A stretch of DNA of 64,000 bases, taken from Mesorhizobium sp. GbtcB19 (GTDB lineage: Bacteria > Pseudomonadota > Alphaproteobacteria > Rhizobiales > Rhizobiaceae). Of the stretch, positions 42,778-51,957 are shown one piece after another. The position numbers and the translations under genes are program-made. The notes under the pieces are model-generated. The model did no database searches, was not told the origin of the DNA, and saw only the letters and a list, made by a program, of their open reading frames with translations. Each line of letters opens with the position of its first letter. Position 1 is the first letter of the stretch. The DNA is taken from contig NZ_JAGXJY010000002.1 of the NCBI RefSeq assembly GCF_019091085.1, positions 504,807 through 568,806 on the forward strand, given 5' to 3'.

Positions 42778-43698
42778 TTGCCTCTCTCGCCAAATCTGCG
42801 CGGCGCGCTGTTCATGATCGTGGCCATGGTCGGCTTCACCTTGAACGACGCGATCACCAAATTCTCTTCCGAATCGATGAACATGGCGCAGGTCATGCTG
42901 GTGCGCGGCGCCTTCGCGTCGCTGTTCGTCGGCCTGCTGGCCTGGCGACGCGGCGCGCTTGCCAATCCTGGCGCCATGCTGCAGCCGATGGTGGCGACAC
43001 GCGTGGCGGGTGAAGCCGGCGCCACCGTGTCGTTCCTCATCGCGCTCGCGCATTTGCCGATCGCCAACGTTTCGGCCGTGCTGCAGGCCCTGCCGCTGGC
43101 GGTAACCATGGGAGCGGCGCTGTTTTTCGGCGAAGGCGTCGGCTGGCGGCGCTGGCTCGCCATTGCCGTCGGCTTCGCCGGCGTGATGATCATCGTGCGG
43201 CCGGGCTTCGAGGGCTTCAGCGTCTATTCGCTGCTGGCATTGACCAGCGTTCTCTGCTGCGCGGTGCGCGACCTCGCCACCAAGCGCATCCCGCAGGCGA
43301 TCCCGACCATGCTGGTGTCGACCGCGACGGCACTCGCCATGACGGTCCTGGGTGCGCTGCTGTTGTCGCCGATGGGCGGCTGGACGCCGATGACCGGCAA
43401 GGCGACCGCGCTGTTGGCGCTGGCTGCTGTGCTGGTGCTGATCGGCTATCAGTTCATCATCATGGCGATGCGCTCGGGCGACATCTCCTTCATCGCGCCG
43501 TTCCGCTACACCGCGCTGCTGTGGTCGATCCTGCTCGGCCTCGTCATTTTCGGCGACATCCCCGATCTGCCGATGATCGTCGGCGCCGCCATCATCATCG
43601 GCTCCGGCCTCTATGCGCTGTACCGCGAGCGCGTCGTCGGCCTGCGGCAACCGGCCGCCGAAAGCGCTGGACCCGACATGGCGCCGGACGGCATATAG
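42778..43698 (+). CDS. DMT-superfamily transporter (EamA)
   Basis: A 306-residue inner-membrane protein with ten predicted helices in two EamA repeats (ALFMIVAMVGFTLNDAITKF... and VYSLLALTSVLCCAVRDLATKR...). The usual EamA motifs AHLPIANVSAVLQALPLAVTMGAALFFGEGVGWRRWLAIAVGFAGVMIIVRPG and SFIAPFRYTALLWSILLGLVIFGDIPD are clear. Translation probably starts at a TTG at 42778; the next ATG (42814) would cut the first helix. mobA starts 5 bases after its stop. Substrate unknown; it is likely an exporter of a small metabolite. Confidence 0.88.
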   Translation: MPLSPNLRGALFMIVAMVGFTLNDAITKFSSESMNMAQVMLVRGAFASLFVGLLAWRRGALANPGAMLQPMVATRVAGEAGATVSFLIALAHLPIANVSAVLQALPLAVTMGAALFFGEGVGWRRWLAIAVGFAGVMIIVRPGFEGFSVYSLLALTSVLCCAVRDLATKRIPQAIPTMLVSTATALAMTVLGALLLSPMGGWTPMTGKATALLALAAVLVLIGYQFIIMAMRSGDISFIAPFRYTALLWSILLGLVIFGDIPDLPMIVGAAIIIGSGLYALYRERVVGLRQPAAESAGPDMAPDGI

Positions 43699-43703
43699 GC
43701 GCG

Positions 43704-44336
43704 ATGGACCGAGATGTTGCGGGGATCATTCTGGCTGGAGGCCAGTCGCGCCGGATGGGCGGCGGCGACAAGTCCCTGCTCTCATTGGGCAAAGTCCGGC
43801 TGCTCGATCATGTCGCCGCGCGATTGAAGCCGCAGGTCGCGACCCTGGGGCTCAACGCGAACGGCGATCCCGTGCGATTTGCCGCCATGGGCCTGCCGGT
43901 GATCGAAGACACGGTGCCGGGCTACGCCGGCCCGCTGGCAGGCATTCTCGCCGGTCTCGAATGGGCAGCCGGGCAAGCAGGCTGCCAATGGCTGATAAGC
44001 GCCGCCGGCGACACCCCGTTCTTCCCCGACAACCTCGTCGAGCGCTTGGCAGCCGCAACCCATGATCGGCCAGGCGCCATCGCCGTCGCCAGTTCGGACG
44101 GCAGATGGCATCCGACCTTCGCGCTCTGGCCGCTCGGCCTGCGCGAGGCCTTGCGCCATTTCCTGGTCGACGAGGACAACCGCCGGGTCTCCGCCTTCAT
44201 GGAGCGCCACGGCTATGTCTCGGTGGAGTTCCCCATGATCGAGGCCGGCGGCCATAAGATCGACCCGTTCTTCAACATCAACACGCCGGACGACCTTGCG
44301 GCGGCGAAAAGTCTGTTGCAAAGCCTCGGGCCATGA
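43704..44336 (+). CDS. mobA: Molybdenum cofactor guanylyltransferase MobA
   Basis: A 210-residue enzyme that adds GMP to molybdopterin. The nucleotide-binding start GIILAGGQSRRMGGGDKSLLSLG is diagnostic, with further motifs GYAGPLAGILAGLEWA, SAAGDTPFFP and FFNINTPDDLAAA. The ATG at 43704 begins immediately before the first strand. It overlaps mobB by 4 bp (ATGA), so translation is coupled. Confidence 0.93.
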   Translation: MDRDVAGIILAGGQSRRMGGGDKSLLSLGKVRLLDHVAARLKPQVATLGLNANGDPVRFAAMGLPVIEDTVPGYAGPLAGILAGLEWAAGQAGCQWLISAAGDTPFFPDNLVERLAAATHDRPGAIAVASSDGRWHPTFALWPLGLREALRHFLVDEDNRRVSAFMERHGYVSVEFPMIEAGGHKIDPFFNINTPDDLAAAKSLLQSLGP

Positions 44337-44848
44337 GACGCGTGTTCGGCATCACCGGCTGGAAAAACTCCGGCAAGACGACTTTGACCGAAAAGCTTGT
44401 CACCGAACTGGTGGCACGCGGCTGGACGGTTTCGACGGTCAAGCACGCCCATCATGACTTCGACATCGACAAGCCCGGCGCCGACTCCTTTCGCCACCGC
44501 CAGGCGGGCGCTACCGAGGTTGCGATCGTATCGGGCCGACGCTGGGCGCTGATGCACGAATTGCGGAGCGAGGACGAGCCGACGCTGGACGATATCCTGG
44601 CGCGGCTGGCACCGGCGGACATCGTGCTGGTCGAAGGCTACAAGCGCGAGGCGCACAAGAAGATCGAGGCAAGGCGGCTCGAGGCCAAGGACCGGACGCC
44701 GCTTTCCGCCAACGATCCGAACATCGTCGCGATCGCCGCCGACTTCGCGATCGAAGGCGAAAAACTGCCGGTTTTCGACCTCGACGATACAAAATCCATA
44801 GCCGACTTTGTCGAGCAGATTACCGGTCTCGGGGCTCAAACCAAGTAA
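44333..44848 (+). CDS. mobB: Molybdopterin-guanine dinucleotide biosynthesis protein MobB
   Basis: A 171-residue P-loop GTPase-like accessory protein of MobA. The P-loop is FGITGWKNSGKTTLTEKLV, followed by VSTVKHAHHDFDIDKPGADSFRHRQAGA and DIVLVEGYKREAHKKIE, both typical of MobB. It overlaps mobA. Together with moaA the pair completes a partial Moco set in this window; moaBCDE and moeA are not here. Confidence 0.93.
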   Translation: MRRVFGITGWKNSGKTTLTEKLVTELVARGWTVSTVKHAHHDFDIDKPGADSFRHRQAGATEVAIVSGRRWALMHELRSEDEPTLDDILARLAPADIVLVEGYKREAHKKIEARRLEAKDRTPLSANDPNIVAIAADFAIEGEKLPVFDLDDTKSIADFVEQITGLGAQTK

Positions 44849-45000
44849 CGCTGCGGCAGATGGCGATTATCGTTTGCCGTTGATTTGCGGTTGCTTTTTT
44901 CTCGCAAAGAGTGGGAGTATCCGCTCCAGCGGGCGGTCAAGAAACGACTGCCCACAAGAGCCGCACGGGACAGCGGCCATGACAATATGAGAGGATTATC

Positions 45001-45786
45001 ATGCGTATTGCACTGCGTATCGCGCTTGCCGCTTCGGCCGCGCTGCTGACACTTGGCGTCGCCCAGGCACAGGAAAAGACCCTGAGGATCGGCACCGAAG
45101 GCGCGTACCCGCCCTTCAACAACCTGACTTCGGACGGCCAACTGGTCGGCTTCGATATCGATATCGCCAAGGCCCTCTGCGACGAAATGAAGGTGAAGTG
45201 CACCTTCGTCGCGCAGGATTGGGACGGTATCATCCCGGCGCTGCAGGCCGGCAAGTTCGACGCCATCGTCGCCTCGATGTCGATCACGCCCGAGCGCCAG
45301 GAAAAGGTCGACTTCAGCCACAAATATTACAACACCCCGTCGGCCATCGCCGTGCCGAAGGATTCGCCGCTCAAGGGCGTGACCAAGGAAGACCTCGCCG
45401 GCAAGAACATCGGCGTCGCCACCACGACCACGCACTACAACTATGCCTCGAAGACCTACACGGACAGCACCATCAAGGGCTATCCGAGCAGCCCCGAGGA
45501 ACAGGCCGACCTCGCCAATGGCCGTCTCGACGCCATCGAGGACGACATCGTCGTGCTGCAACAGTGGCTGGATTCGCCTGACGGCGCCTGCTGCAAGATC
45601 CTCGGCCAGCCCTCGCCGCAGCCGGTCGAGATCTTCGGACCGGGCGCCGGCATCGCCGTGCGCAAGGGCGAGACCGATCTGGTCAACAAGCTGAATGACG
45701 CGATCGACGCCATCCGCAAGAACGGAAAATACAAGGAAATCAACGACAAGTACTTCAAGTTCGACGTCTACGGCGCCGAATCCTGA
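45001..45786 (+). CDS. Polar amino-acid ABC transporter binding protein (HisJ/ArgT-like)
   Basis: A 261-residue periplasmic binding protein. The signal peptide IALAASAALLTLGVAQA precedes KTLRIGTEGAYPPFNNLTSDGQLVGFDIDIAKALCDEMKVKCTFVAQDWDGIIPALQAGKFDAIVASMSITPERQEKVDFS, the classic family-3 fold for lysine/arginine/ornithine/histidine. A strong terminator-like hairpin follows the stop, so the permeases downstream are likely made at a lower level. The ribosome site GAGAGGA is upstream. Confidence 0.9.
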   Translation: MRIALRIALAASAALLTLGVAQAQEKTLRIGTEGAYPPFNNLTSDGQLVGFDIDIAKALCDEMKVKCTFVAQDWDGIIPALQAGKFDAIVASMSITPERQEKVDFSHKYYNTPSAIAVPKDSPLKGVTKEDLAGKNIGVATTTTHYNYASKTYTDSTIKGYPSSPEEQADLANGRLDAIEDDIVVLQQWLDSPDGACCKILGQPSPQPVEIFGPGAGIAVRKGETDLVNKLNDAIDAIRKNGKYKEINDKYFKFDVYGAES

Positions 45787-45796
45787 TAAGTTAGCC

Positions 45797-45828
45797 AAGG
45801 GCGGTGAGGCACCCCTCGCCGCCCTTTT
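45797..45828 (+). terminator. Hairpin after the binding-protein gene
   Basis: A 13-bp stem (AAGGGCGGTGAGG with CCTCGCCGCCCTT, one wobble) is followed by TTTTCT. Placed inside the operon, it probably attenuates transcription so that binding protein exceeds permease. Confidence 0.8.
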
Positions 45829-45864
45829 CTCCTTCCGGGATCGCCACGGAGACACGACCCGTCA

Positions 45865-46581
45865 ATGCCGGCCCAAAGCATTTGGACACTTCTCAGCTGG
45901 GGACCGGATGGCTGGAGTGACGACATTGCGTCTGGCGTTCTGGTCACCATCGTGCTGGCGCTTGCCACGCTGCCGATCGGCCTGACAATCGGATTCTTCG
46001 TCGCCTTCGCCAAGCAGCATGAAGAGCCCTCGCTGCGGCTCGCCGCCAACATCTACACCACTGTCTTTCGCGGCCTGCCGGAACTGGTGACGCTGTTCCT
46101 GTTCTTCTTCGGCATGCCGCTTCTGTTGCAATATGTCGTGCGCCTGTTCAATCCGAATGCCACCATCGACGTCAACAGCTTCATCGCCGGCATGATCGTG
46201 CTGTCGCTGATCTTCTCGTCCTATGCCAGCGAGGTCTTCCTTTCGGCGTTTCGGGCCATTCCCAAAGGCCAGTATGAAGGCGGCTACGCCATCGGCCTGT
46301 CGAAATGGCAGACGATGCGGCTGATCATCCTGCCGCAACTGATCCGCATTGCCTTCCCTGGCCTCGAGAACTGCTGGCTGAGCCTGCTCAAGGACACCTC
46401 GCTGGTCTCGGTGGTCAACCTGGCCGAAACTCTGCGCCAGTCGGGCGTGGCGGCACGCGTCACCAAGCATGCCTTCCTGTTCTACAGCGTCGCGGCGCTG
46501 ATCTTCCTGGCGCTGGCCATCCTGTCCTCGATCGGCACGAGCTACATCCTGCGCTATATCGGACGGAGGGAAGCGCGATGA
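45865..46581 (+). CDS. Amino-acid ABC transporter permease, HisQ-like
   Basis: A 238-residue inner-membrane permease of the HisQ type. It has five hydrophobic helices, a conserved SGVLVTIVLALATLPIGLTIG start, VFRGLPELVTLFLFFFGMP, and the ATPase-contact EAA loop EVFLSAFRAIPKGQYEGGYAIGLSKWQTMRLIILPQL. It overlaps the HisM-like gene by 4 bp (ATGA). Confidence 0.9.
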   Translation: MPAQSIWTLLSWGPDGWSDDIASGVLVTIVLALATLPIGLTIGFFVAFAKQHEEPSLRLAANIYTTVFRGLPELVTLFLFFFGMPLLLQYVVRLFNPNATIDVNSFIAGMIVLSLIFSSYASEVFLSAFRAIPKGQYEGGYAIGLSKWQTMRLIILPQLIRIAFPGLENCWLSLLKDTSLVSVVNLAETLRQSGVAARVTKHAFLFYSVAALIFLALAILSSIGTSYILRYIGRREAR

Positions 46582-47402
46582 GCGTCAGCCAGGCTGTCGT
46601 CGTCGACAAACCACCGCCCCTGGCGCGCGGCTGGCCGCGCGCCCGCATCGTCGGCTACTCACTGGTCGGCGTGTGGATGCTCTTCGGTCTCGGCATCGTC
46701 GCCTATCTCATCTACGCTTGGAATCCGGAGTTCTTCGCCCGTTACGCGCCGGCCTATCTGCAGGGCCTGGGAACCACCCTGTCGCTGGTGAGCATTTCGA
46801 TGGTGCTGGGAGCGATCTTTTCGCTGCCCGTCGCCTATGGCCGCATGTCGAGGAACCGGATCCTGTCCGGGCTTGCCTATTGCTATGTGTATTTCTTCCG
46901 CGGCACCCCGCTGCTCGTGCAGACATATCTCGTCTATTACGGCGTCGGCTCGTTCCGGCCCGAGCTTGAAACGGTCGGGCTGTGGTGGTTCTTCCGCGAA
47001 GCCTTCTATTGCGGTGTCTTTGCCTTCTCGCTCAACACCGCCGCCTATCAGGCCGAAATCCTGCGCGGCGCCATCGAAAGCGTGCCGCGCGGCCAATGGG
47101 AAGGTGCGGCCTCGCTCGGCCTGCACACATTGCAAACGCTGCGCAAAGTGGTCCTGCCGCAGGCGATCATCGTCGCGCTCAGGCCCTACGGCAACGAACT
47201 CATCCTGATGATCAAGGCTTCGGCAATCGTCGCCATCATCACCGTCTACGACCTGATGGGCAACGCCAAGCTCGCCTACGCGAAATCCTTCGACATCCAG
47301 GCCTATATCTGGGTGGCGATCGTCTATCTGGTGATGGTCGAGATCCTGCGTCACGGCGTCGAATGGATCGAGCGCCGCATCACCATCCACCTGCACCGCT
47401 AG
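46578..47402 (+). CDS. Amino-acid ABC transporter permease, HisM-like
   Basis: A 274-residue permease pairing with the HisQ-like subunit. YFFRGTPLLVQTYLVYYGVG and the EAA loop AEILRGAIESVPRGQWEGAASLGLHTLQTLRKVVLPQAI are clear. A 40-residue basic N-terminal tail precedes the first helix. The ATPase subunit (HisP) is not encoded next; the following gene is a dehydrogenase. It must be elsewhere in the genome or shared. Confidence 0.9.
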   Translation: MSVSQAVVVDKPPPLARGWPRARIVGYSLVGVWMLFGLGIVAYLIYAWNPEFFARYAPAYLQGLGTTLSLVSISMVLGAIFSLPVAYGRMSRNRILSGLAYCYVYFFRGTPLLVQTYLVYYGVGSFRPELETVGLWWFFREAFYCGVFAFSLNTAAYQAEILRGAIESVPRGQWEGAASLGLHTLQTLRKVVLPQAIIVALRPYGNELILMIKASAIVAIITVYDLMGNAKLAYAKSFDIQAYIWVAIVYLVMVEILRHGVEWIERRITIHLHR

Positions 47403-47514
47403 ATCAAACCTTCAGGCCTGTGCCACTCGATGCGGCGCTGCGTGCCTTGACGAATTTTTCGCATGGCCTAGACGTTCCGACACTGAAATCTCTGTTTTGT
47501 TGGAAGGCAGGTCT

Positions 47515-48384
47515 ATGGCATCGGTTGCATTTCTCGGTCTTGGCGTCATGGGCTATCCGATGGCCGGGCATCTCAGGAACAAGGGCGGCCACGACGTCAC
47601 TGTCTACAACCGCACCAAGGCAAAGTCCGAGCAATGGGTGGCTCAGCATGGCGGTCCGCTGGCGTTGACCCCGGCCGAGGCAGCCGAGGGCAAGGACTTC
47701 GTCTTCTCCTGCGTCGGCAATGACGATGATCTGCGTTCGGTGACGACCGGTGCGAACGGCGCCTTCGCCGCGATGAAGAAGGGCGCCGTCTTCATCGACA
47801 ACACCACCGCCTCGGCAGAAGTCGCGCGCGAGCTCGACGAAGCCGCGCGCAAGGCCGGCTTCTCCTTCCTCGACGCGCCGGTGTCCGGCGGCCAGGCCGG
47901 CGCCGAGAACGGCGTGTTGACCGTCATGGTCGGCGGCGAGCAGGCCGCTTTCGACAAGGCCAGGCCGGTCATTCAAGCTTACGCCCGCATGGTCGGCCTG
48001 ATGGGGTCGGCCGGCGCCGGCCAGTTGACCAAAATGATCAACCAGATCGCCATTGCCGGCCTCGTCCAGGGGTTGGCCGAAGGCATCCATTTCGGCAAGA
48101 AGGCCGGCCTCGACATCGAAAAGGTCGTCGAGGTGATCTCCAAGGGCGCCGCCGGCTCCTGGCAGATGGAAAACCGCCACAAGTCGATGAACGCCGGCAA
48201 ATATGATTTCGGCTTTGCCGTCGACTGGATGCGCAAGGACCTCGGCATCTGCCTGGCGGAGGCCAACCGCAACGGCGCCAAGCTGCCGGTGACAGCGCTG
48301 GTCGACCAGTTCTACAAGGATGTGCAGGACATGGGCGGCAAGCGCTGGGACACGTCCTCGCTGCTCGCTCGCCTCGAACGCTAG
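47515..48384 (+). CDS. 3-hydroxyisobutyrate dehydrogenase-family NAD(P) oxidoreductase
   Basis: A 289-residue beta-hydroxyacid dehydrogenase. Motifs are the N-terminal dinucleotide site VAFLGLGVMGYPMAGHLRNKGGHDVTVYNRT, the substrate segment FLDAPVSGGQAGAENGVLTVMVGG and the catalytic Lys region GAGQLTKMINQIAIAGLVQGLAEG. The ATG at 47515 follows GGCAGG. It could act on 3-hydroxyisobutyrate, tartronate semialdehyde or a related acid; the family does not settle this. Confidence 0.9.
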   Translation: MASVAFLGLGVMGYPMAGHLRNKGGHDVTVYNRTKAKSEQWVAQHGGPLALTPAEAAEGKDFVFSCVGNDDDLRSVTTGANGAFAAMKKGAVFIDNTTASAEVARELDEAARKAGFSFLDAPVSGGQAGAENGVLTVMVGGEQAAFDKARPVIQAYARMVGLMGSAGAGQLTKMINQIAIAGLVQGLAEGIHFGKKAGLDIEKVVEVISKGAAGSWQMENRHKSMNAGKYDFGFAVDWMRKDLGICLAEANRNGAKLPVTALVDQFYKDVQDMGGKRWDTSSLLARLER

Positions 48385-48392
48385 GTATTACG

Positions 48393-49097
48393 ATGCCCCT
48401 GCCCGATCCGAGCTGGAGCGCCGACGACATTGTCGCGCATATGCGCTCGATCGGCACGGAGGAGAACCGTACCGGCATGGCGCGCTTCGGCATCAACACC
48501 GCCACCGCGCTCGGCATCGGCAATTCCGATTTGCGGCCACTTGCGCGCAAGCTGAAGAAGAACCATCAGCGGTCGCTGTTGCTGTGGGATAGCGGTATCC
48601 GCGAGGCGCGGCTGATGGCGGCCTTCACCGGCGAGCCGAAAAAGGTCGACATCGACCAGTGCCGGCGCTGGGCCGCGGATTTCGACAGCTGGGAGATCGT
48701 CGACACCGTTGCCGACCTGTTTGCCGACACGCCATTCTGGCGTGAGCTGATAGACGAATTTGCCGAAGACGAGCGCGAATTCGTCCGCCGCACCGCCTTT
48801 GCCATGCTGGCCTGGAGCGCGGTGCATCTGAAGAAAGAGCCCGACGCGACCTTCCTTGCCTACCTGCCGCTGATCGAGAAACATGCCAGCGACCCGCGCA
48901 ATTTCGTCCGCAAGGCGGTCAACTGGGCGCTGCGGCAGATCGGCAAGCGCTCCATGAGCCTGCACGCACCTGCCCTTACGCTGGCGGAGAAACTGGCGGC
49001 ATCGTCGGACAAGACGGCGCGCTGGATCGGCAAGGATGCGGTGAAGGAACTGACGGATGCCAAACAGCTCGCAAGGCTCGCCGCCGCAAAAATCTGA
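48393..49097 (+). CDS. AlkD-like DNA alkylation repair protein
   Basis: A 234-residue all-helical HEAT-repeat-like protein of the AlkD family (removal of alkylated bases without base flipping). Helical segments with family residues include RFGINTATALGIGNSDLRPLARKLKKNHQRSLLLWDSGIREARLMAAF, DSWEIVDTVADLF and FVRRTAFAMLAWSAVH, NFVRKAVNWALRQIGKR. It follows the dehydrogenase by 8 bp and overlaps the acetyltransferase gene by 41 bp. Confidence 0.88.
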   Translation: MPLPDPSWSADDIVAHMRSIGTEENRTGMARFGINTATALGIGNSDLRPLARKLKKNHQRSLLLWDSGIREARLMAAFTGEPKKVDIDQCRRWAADFDSWEIVDTVADLFADTPFWRELIDEFAEDEREFVRRTAFAMLAWSAVHLKKEPDATFLAYLPLIEKHASDPRNFVRKAVNWALRQIGKRSMSLHAPALTLAEKLAASSDKTARWIGKDAVKELTDAKQLARLAAAKI

Positions 49098-49635
49098 TCC
49101 TGCCGGCATCCGCTTCGTCGAGGTGACGCAAGAAACGCAGGGCCGTTTCGAAATCCTGTTCGAGCAGCCCGGCGCGCCGAAATATTGTTGGTGCATGGCC
49201 TGGCGCCATTCCAGCCGCGAGCACATCCAGAACGATGAGAAGAAGCGCATGATGATGGCGCTGATCGATGCCGGCACCCCCGTCGGCATCGTCGCCGAAC
49301 TGGACGGCAGACCAATCGGCTGGTGCTCGGTCGCGCCGCGCGAGACCTACCGGAAACTTTCGAAGCAGCAGGACGACAGCGAGACCGGCATATGGTCGAT
49401 CGTCTGCTTCTACGTGCCGAGGGCCTTGCGCGGCGGCGGACTGGCCTCCGCCCTGCTCGACGCGGCGATCGATCATGCCTTCAGCAAAGGCGCGCGCATC
49501 GTCGAGGCCTATCCGGTTGACGAGGCCGCACCCAGCTATCGCTTCATGGGTTTTCGCGACATGTTCGTCGCGCGGGGCTTCCATGAGATCGGCACCGCCG
49601 GCACGCGCCGGCATGTGATGCGGCTTATGCGCTGA
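49057..49635 (+). CDS. GNAT-family N-acetyltransferase
   Basis: A 192-residue acetyltransferase. The core reads GIVAELDGRPIGWCSVAPRETY, then the acetyl-CoA segment IVCFYVPRALRGGGLASALLDAAIDHAFSKGARIVEAYPV and FMGFRDMFVARGF. An N-terminal CWCMAW motif is typical of one bacterial GNAT subgroup. The ATG at 49057 lies inside the AlkD-like gene and has AAGGAA upstream, so translation is probably coupled. Substrate unknown. Confidence 0.88.
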   Translation: MPNSSQGSPPQKSDPAGIRFVEVTQETQGRFEILFEQPGAPKYCWCMAWRHSSREHIQNDEKKRMMMALIDAGTPVGIVAELDGRPIGWCSVAPRETYRKLSKQQDDSETGIWSIVCFYVPRALRGGGLASALLDAAIDHAFSKGARIVEAYPVDEAAPSYRFMGFRDMFVARGFHEIGTAGTRRHVMRLMR

Positions 49636-49691
49636 CCAGCCGGACGCCCGTCCGCTCAACGTCGTTCTGCCGCGCAAGGCAATTGCGGTTG

Positions 49692-51041
49692 CTATCGCCG
49701 TAGGTCTCGAATCCCTAGTTCTTGCCACATCCACTCGAAGCTGTAGGTGGCCATGGGATGTGCCGGATCAGGTTGGTTGGCAGTTTGGTTTTCGAGATAT
49801 TTCAACCAATCGGCAACTTTCCGACGACCGGCCGTGGTTTTGGCGGCCTGACGCGGCGTCTTGTTCCCCAACATCTTGACCGGCTGATCGAGAGTTTCAC
49901 GATAATGCCGATCCAAATACTCGCGGATGGCTTGGTCGGCGACCTCCGGCGAAATATCCGATCGAGATGTATCGGCACCTTCACGCGGCCGTTCTGCCTT
50001 CATCTGTTCAACGGTCGTGATCTCGGCTAACGGCGTCCGGACAAGATCGCCAAGAGCCTGCTGTATAAGAGCGATTCCTCTTGTCGCCCGCGCGGCGGAA
50101 TTAGCGGACAGATGCAGGAAACGGCCCTTCAACTCGACATTGCCAAGCACGAGCGAGCCGTTGTCCATCGTGGTATCGATAGCGGGAGCGGCGGCCTTTA
50201 TCTTGTTGCCACCTTTCGGTGTCTCCTCCAGCCAGTTCCAGAATTTCGTGTCTGCTTGCGAGAAGGCTGGAATGCCGTTCAACCCAGCACCGATATCCTC
50301 CGGTCTCACGCCAGACGCGAGCGGAAAGCGAACGTCGTGGAATGTGATTTCGTCACCATCGGTATTTTGCAGCCTTGGCCCAGCCACCCTTCCAAGGGTG
50401 TCGAACAACCATGAGAGCGTGAACATGAATGCGGCCGCCCGCAGCTCTTCGTCTTTGATGGCAGGCAGCTTCTTCGCGTTTCTTTTGCCGAACAGGCGCC
50501 GCAGCCCATTAAACAACGTTTCGGTGGCCTGCGGTGTAAAGGGCAAGACGCCGCCAGCCATGACGTTCTTGCCCATGACGGGTACGATCCGCGCCGCAAG
50601 CTTGTCCCACTGCCTCAGCGTCTTTGTCGCAGTGCCCTCACTGACGGCGATAGGCTCGCCACCGCGGATAAGGTCGCGCGCCATGAAAGACGCTCCCGGA
50701 ACGACGTTACTCACCTCATATAAACTCATGACGGAGGTCCTCAGCGCCACCATATAGGCCCTCGATTGAGCACTTTCCTTCCAGCCTCGGCGCTTGAGAT
50801 ACTCGTCTACGATATTACTGGGTTCGCCCTCGAAATCCTGCGTCAGGAAATCCTCGAAAGCACAGCCCCACAGGGCGTTCGTCCACTGGTCGCCGAGGGC
50901 TTCGGCAAGGTCTTCAAATTCCGCTTCGCCCTCGTCGAGGACCGGGCCCAAATGTTCGTTGAAAACTCCTTCGAAGCATTCGCGCCATTCGTCGCGGGCA
51001 AGAAGTTTCATCAGCCCGCTGAGATCGTGGCTGGTCGGCAT
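49692..51041 (-). CDS. Unrecognised 449-residue protein with a TPRQAAKT-type C-terminal segment
   Basis: A 449-residue soluble protein that I cannot place. The N-terminal 250 residues are mostly helical and acidic (LMKLLARDEWRECFEGVFNEHLGPVL). A region near 270-330 is beta-rich (LVLGNVELKGRFLHLSANSAARATRG). The C-terminus contains LDQPVKMLGNKTPRQAAKTTAGRRKVADWLKYLE, resembling the segment seen in MbcA/ParS-like and SecC-containing proteins. Codon use is less G+C biased than its neighbours, hinting at acquisition. The ATG at 51041 has GGAG eight bases upstream; the frame continues to 51080 without support. It stands alone, with a 298-bp gene-free gap upstream. Confidence 0.7.
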   Translation of the reverse strand: MPTSHDLSGLMKLLARDEWRECFEGVFNEHLGPVLDEGEAEFEDLAEALGDQWTNALWGCAFEDFLTQDFEGEPSNIVDEYLKRRGWKESAQSRAYMVALRTSVMSLYEVSNVVPGASFMARDLIRGGEPIAVSEGTATKTLRQWDKLAARIVPVMGKNVMAGGVLPFTPQATETLFNGLRRLFGKRNAKKLPAIKDEELRAAAFMFTLSWLFDTLGRVAGPRLQNTDGDEITFHDVRFPLASGVRPEDIGAGLNGIPAFSQADTKFWNWLEETPKGGNKIKAAAPAIDTTMDNGSLVLGNVELKGRFLHLSANSAARATRGIALIQQALGDLVRTPLAEITTVEQMKAERPREGADTSRSDISPEVADQAIREYLDRHYRETLDQPVKMLGNKTPRQAAKTTAGRRKVADWLKYLENQTANQPDPAHPMATYSFEWMWQELGIRDLRR

Positions 51042-51339
51042 GAACTTTTCTCCAGGCGATGCTCGGTGAGTATATGACACGCCTTCCGGTGCAGTGGCTT
51101 CTATTCTGCGTCGCCGAGGCGATCGGGCAAGACGGCGTTAGCGATTTCCCTGGATTTCTTAGCGGCGACTTTCCGTCCTTGGGCTGACCGAAGGCCCAGC
51201 AGCCACCTACTCGGGCATGACACAAATCAAGGGTTGCATTTTGCGATCAAGATGCATGGTTCCGACAAAGTCGGCTAGCCCGAGTATCACGGCGGTTTTA
51301 CTCGATCCCAGATGCGAAAGCAGTCAAATGTGTGGAGCC

Positions 51340-51912
51340 ATGAACAAGCGTCTCATACCAACAGCCACCCTGGCAACCGCGCTCCTCCTCGCAGCCACCG
51401 GAGCCGATGCCGCGGCCGACGTGGCACATATCCTCTGGAAGGACCTGCGGCCAGCGGCGCAGGCTGTCGCCGAGGACGCGAGCCTGCCGATGATCGCGGC
51501 AAAGCTGCCCGATCACGGCGAGACACTGTCGCTTAACCTGCAGGACAAGACGATACAATTAGCCGGCTATGCATTGCCGGTCGACCGCGATGGCGACCTC
51601 GTCTACCAGTTCCTGCTGGTGCCATGGACCGGCGCCTGCAGCCATATGCCGACGCCGCCGCCGAACCAGATCGTGCTGGTGACGCCGGCGCATCCCTACG
51701 AGATGAAAGAGGCCTATGAGCCGGTCGCGATCACCGGCGTGCTGCAGCCCGGACTGGAGAAGAGCCAGCTTTTCATTCTCGACGGCGTCTCGATCATCCA
51801 GTCCGGCTATACGCTGCGCAAGGCTGAGGTGGCGAGCGTCGACACCGTGCCGGACGCGGTCACGCTCCCGGTCAACTCGCCGTGGAGTTTTCTCAACAAG
51901 AAGAAGAATTAG
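51340..51912 (+). CDS. DUF3299 exported protein
   Basis: A 190-residue exported protein. The signal peptide NKRLIPTATLATALLLAATGADA is followed by a DUF3299 core: LNLQDKTIQLAGYALPVDRDGDLVYQFLLVPWTGACSHMPTPPPNQIVLV. Ranges such as YEPVAITGVLQPG are also typical. The family is linked to lipoprotein or ABC components of unknown role. I took the ATG at 51340; an ATG at 51328 is also in frame. A strong hairpin follows. Confidence 0.8.
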   Translation: MNKRLIPTATLATALLLAATGADAAADVAHILWKDLRPAAQAVAEDASLPMIAAKLPDHGETLSLNLQDKTIQLAGYALPVDRDGDLVYQFLLVPWTGACSHMPTPPPNQIVLVTPAHPYEMKEAYEPVAITGVLQPGLEKSQLFILDGVSIIQSGYTLRKAEVASVDTVPDAVTLPVNSPWSFLNKKKN

Positions 51913-51948
51913 GCTCGCCGCTCCCCGCAAATGCGGGAGGCGGCGAGC
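51913..51948. terminator. Strong hairpin between convergent DUF3299 and Lrp genes
   Basis: A stem of about 14 bp (GCTCGCCGC...CCGC paired with GCGG...GCGGCGAGC) with an AAAT loop fills the gap between the two stop codons. It lacks a T-run, so termination may be modest. Confidence 0.6.
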
Positions 51949-51957
51949 GCCTGGCGA

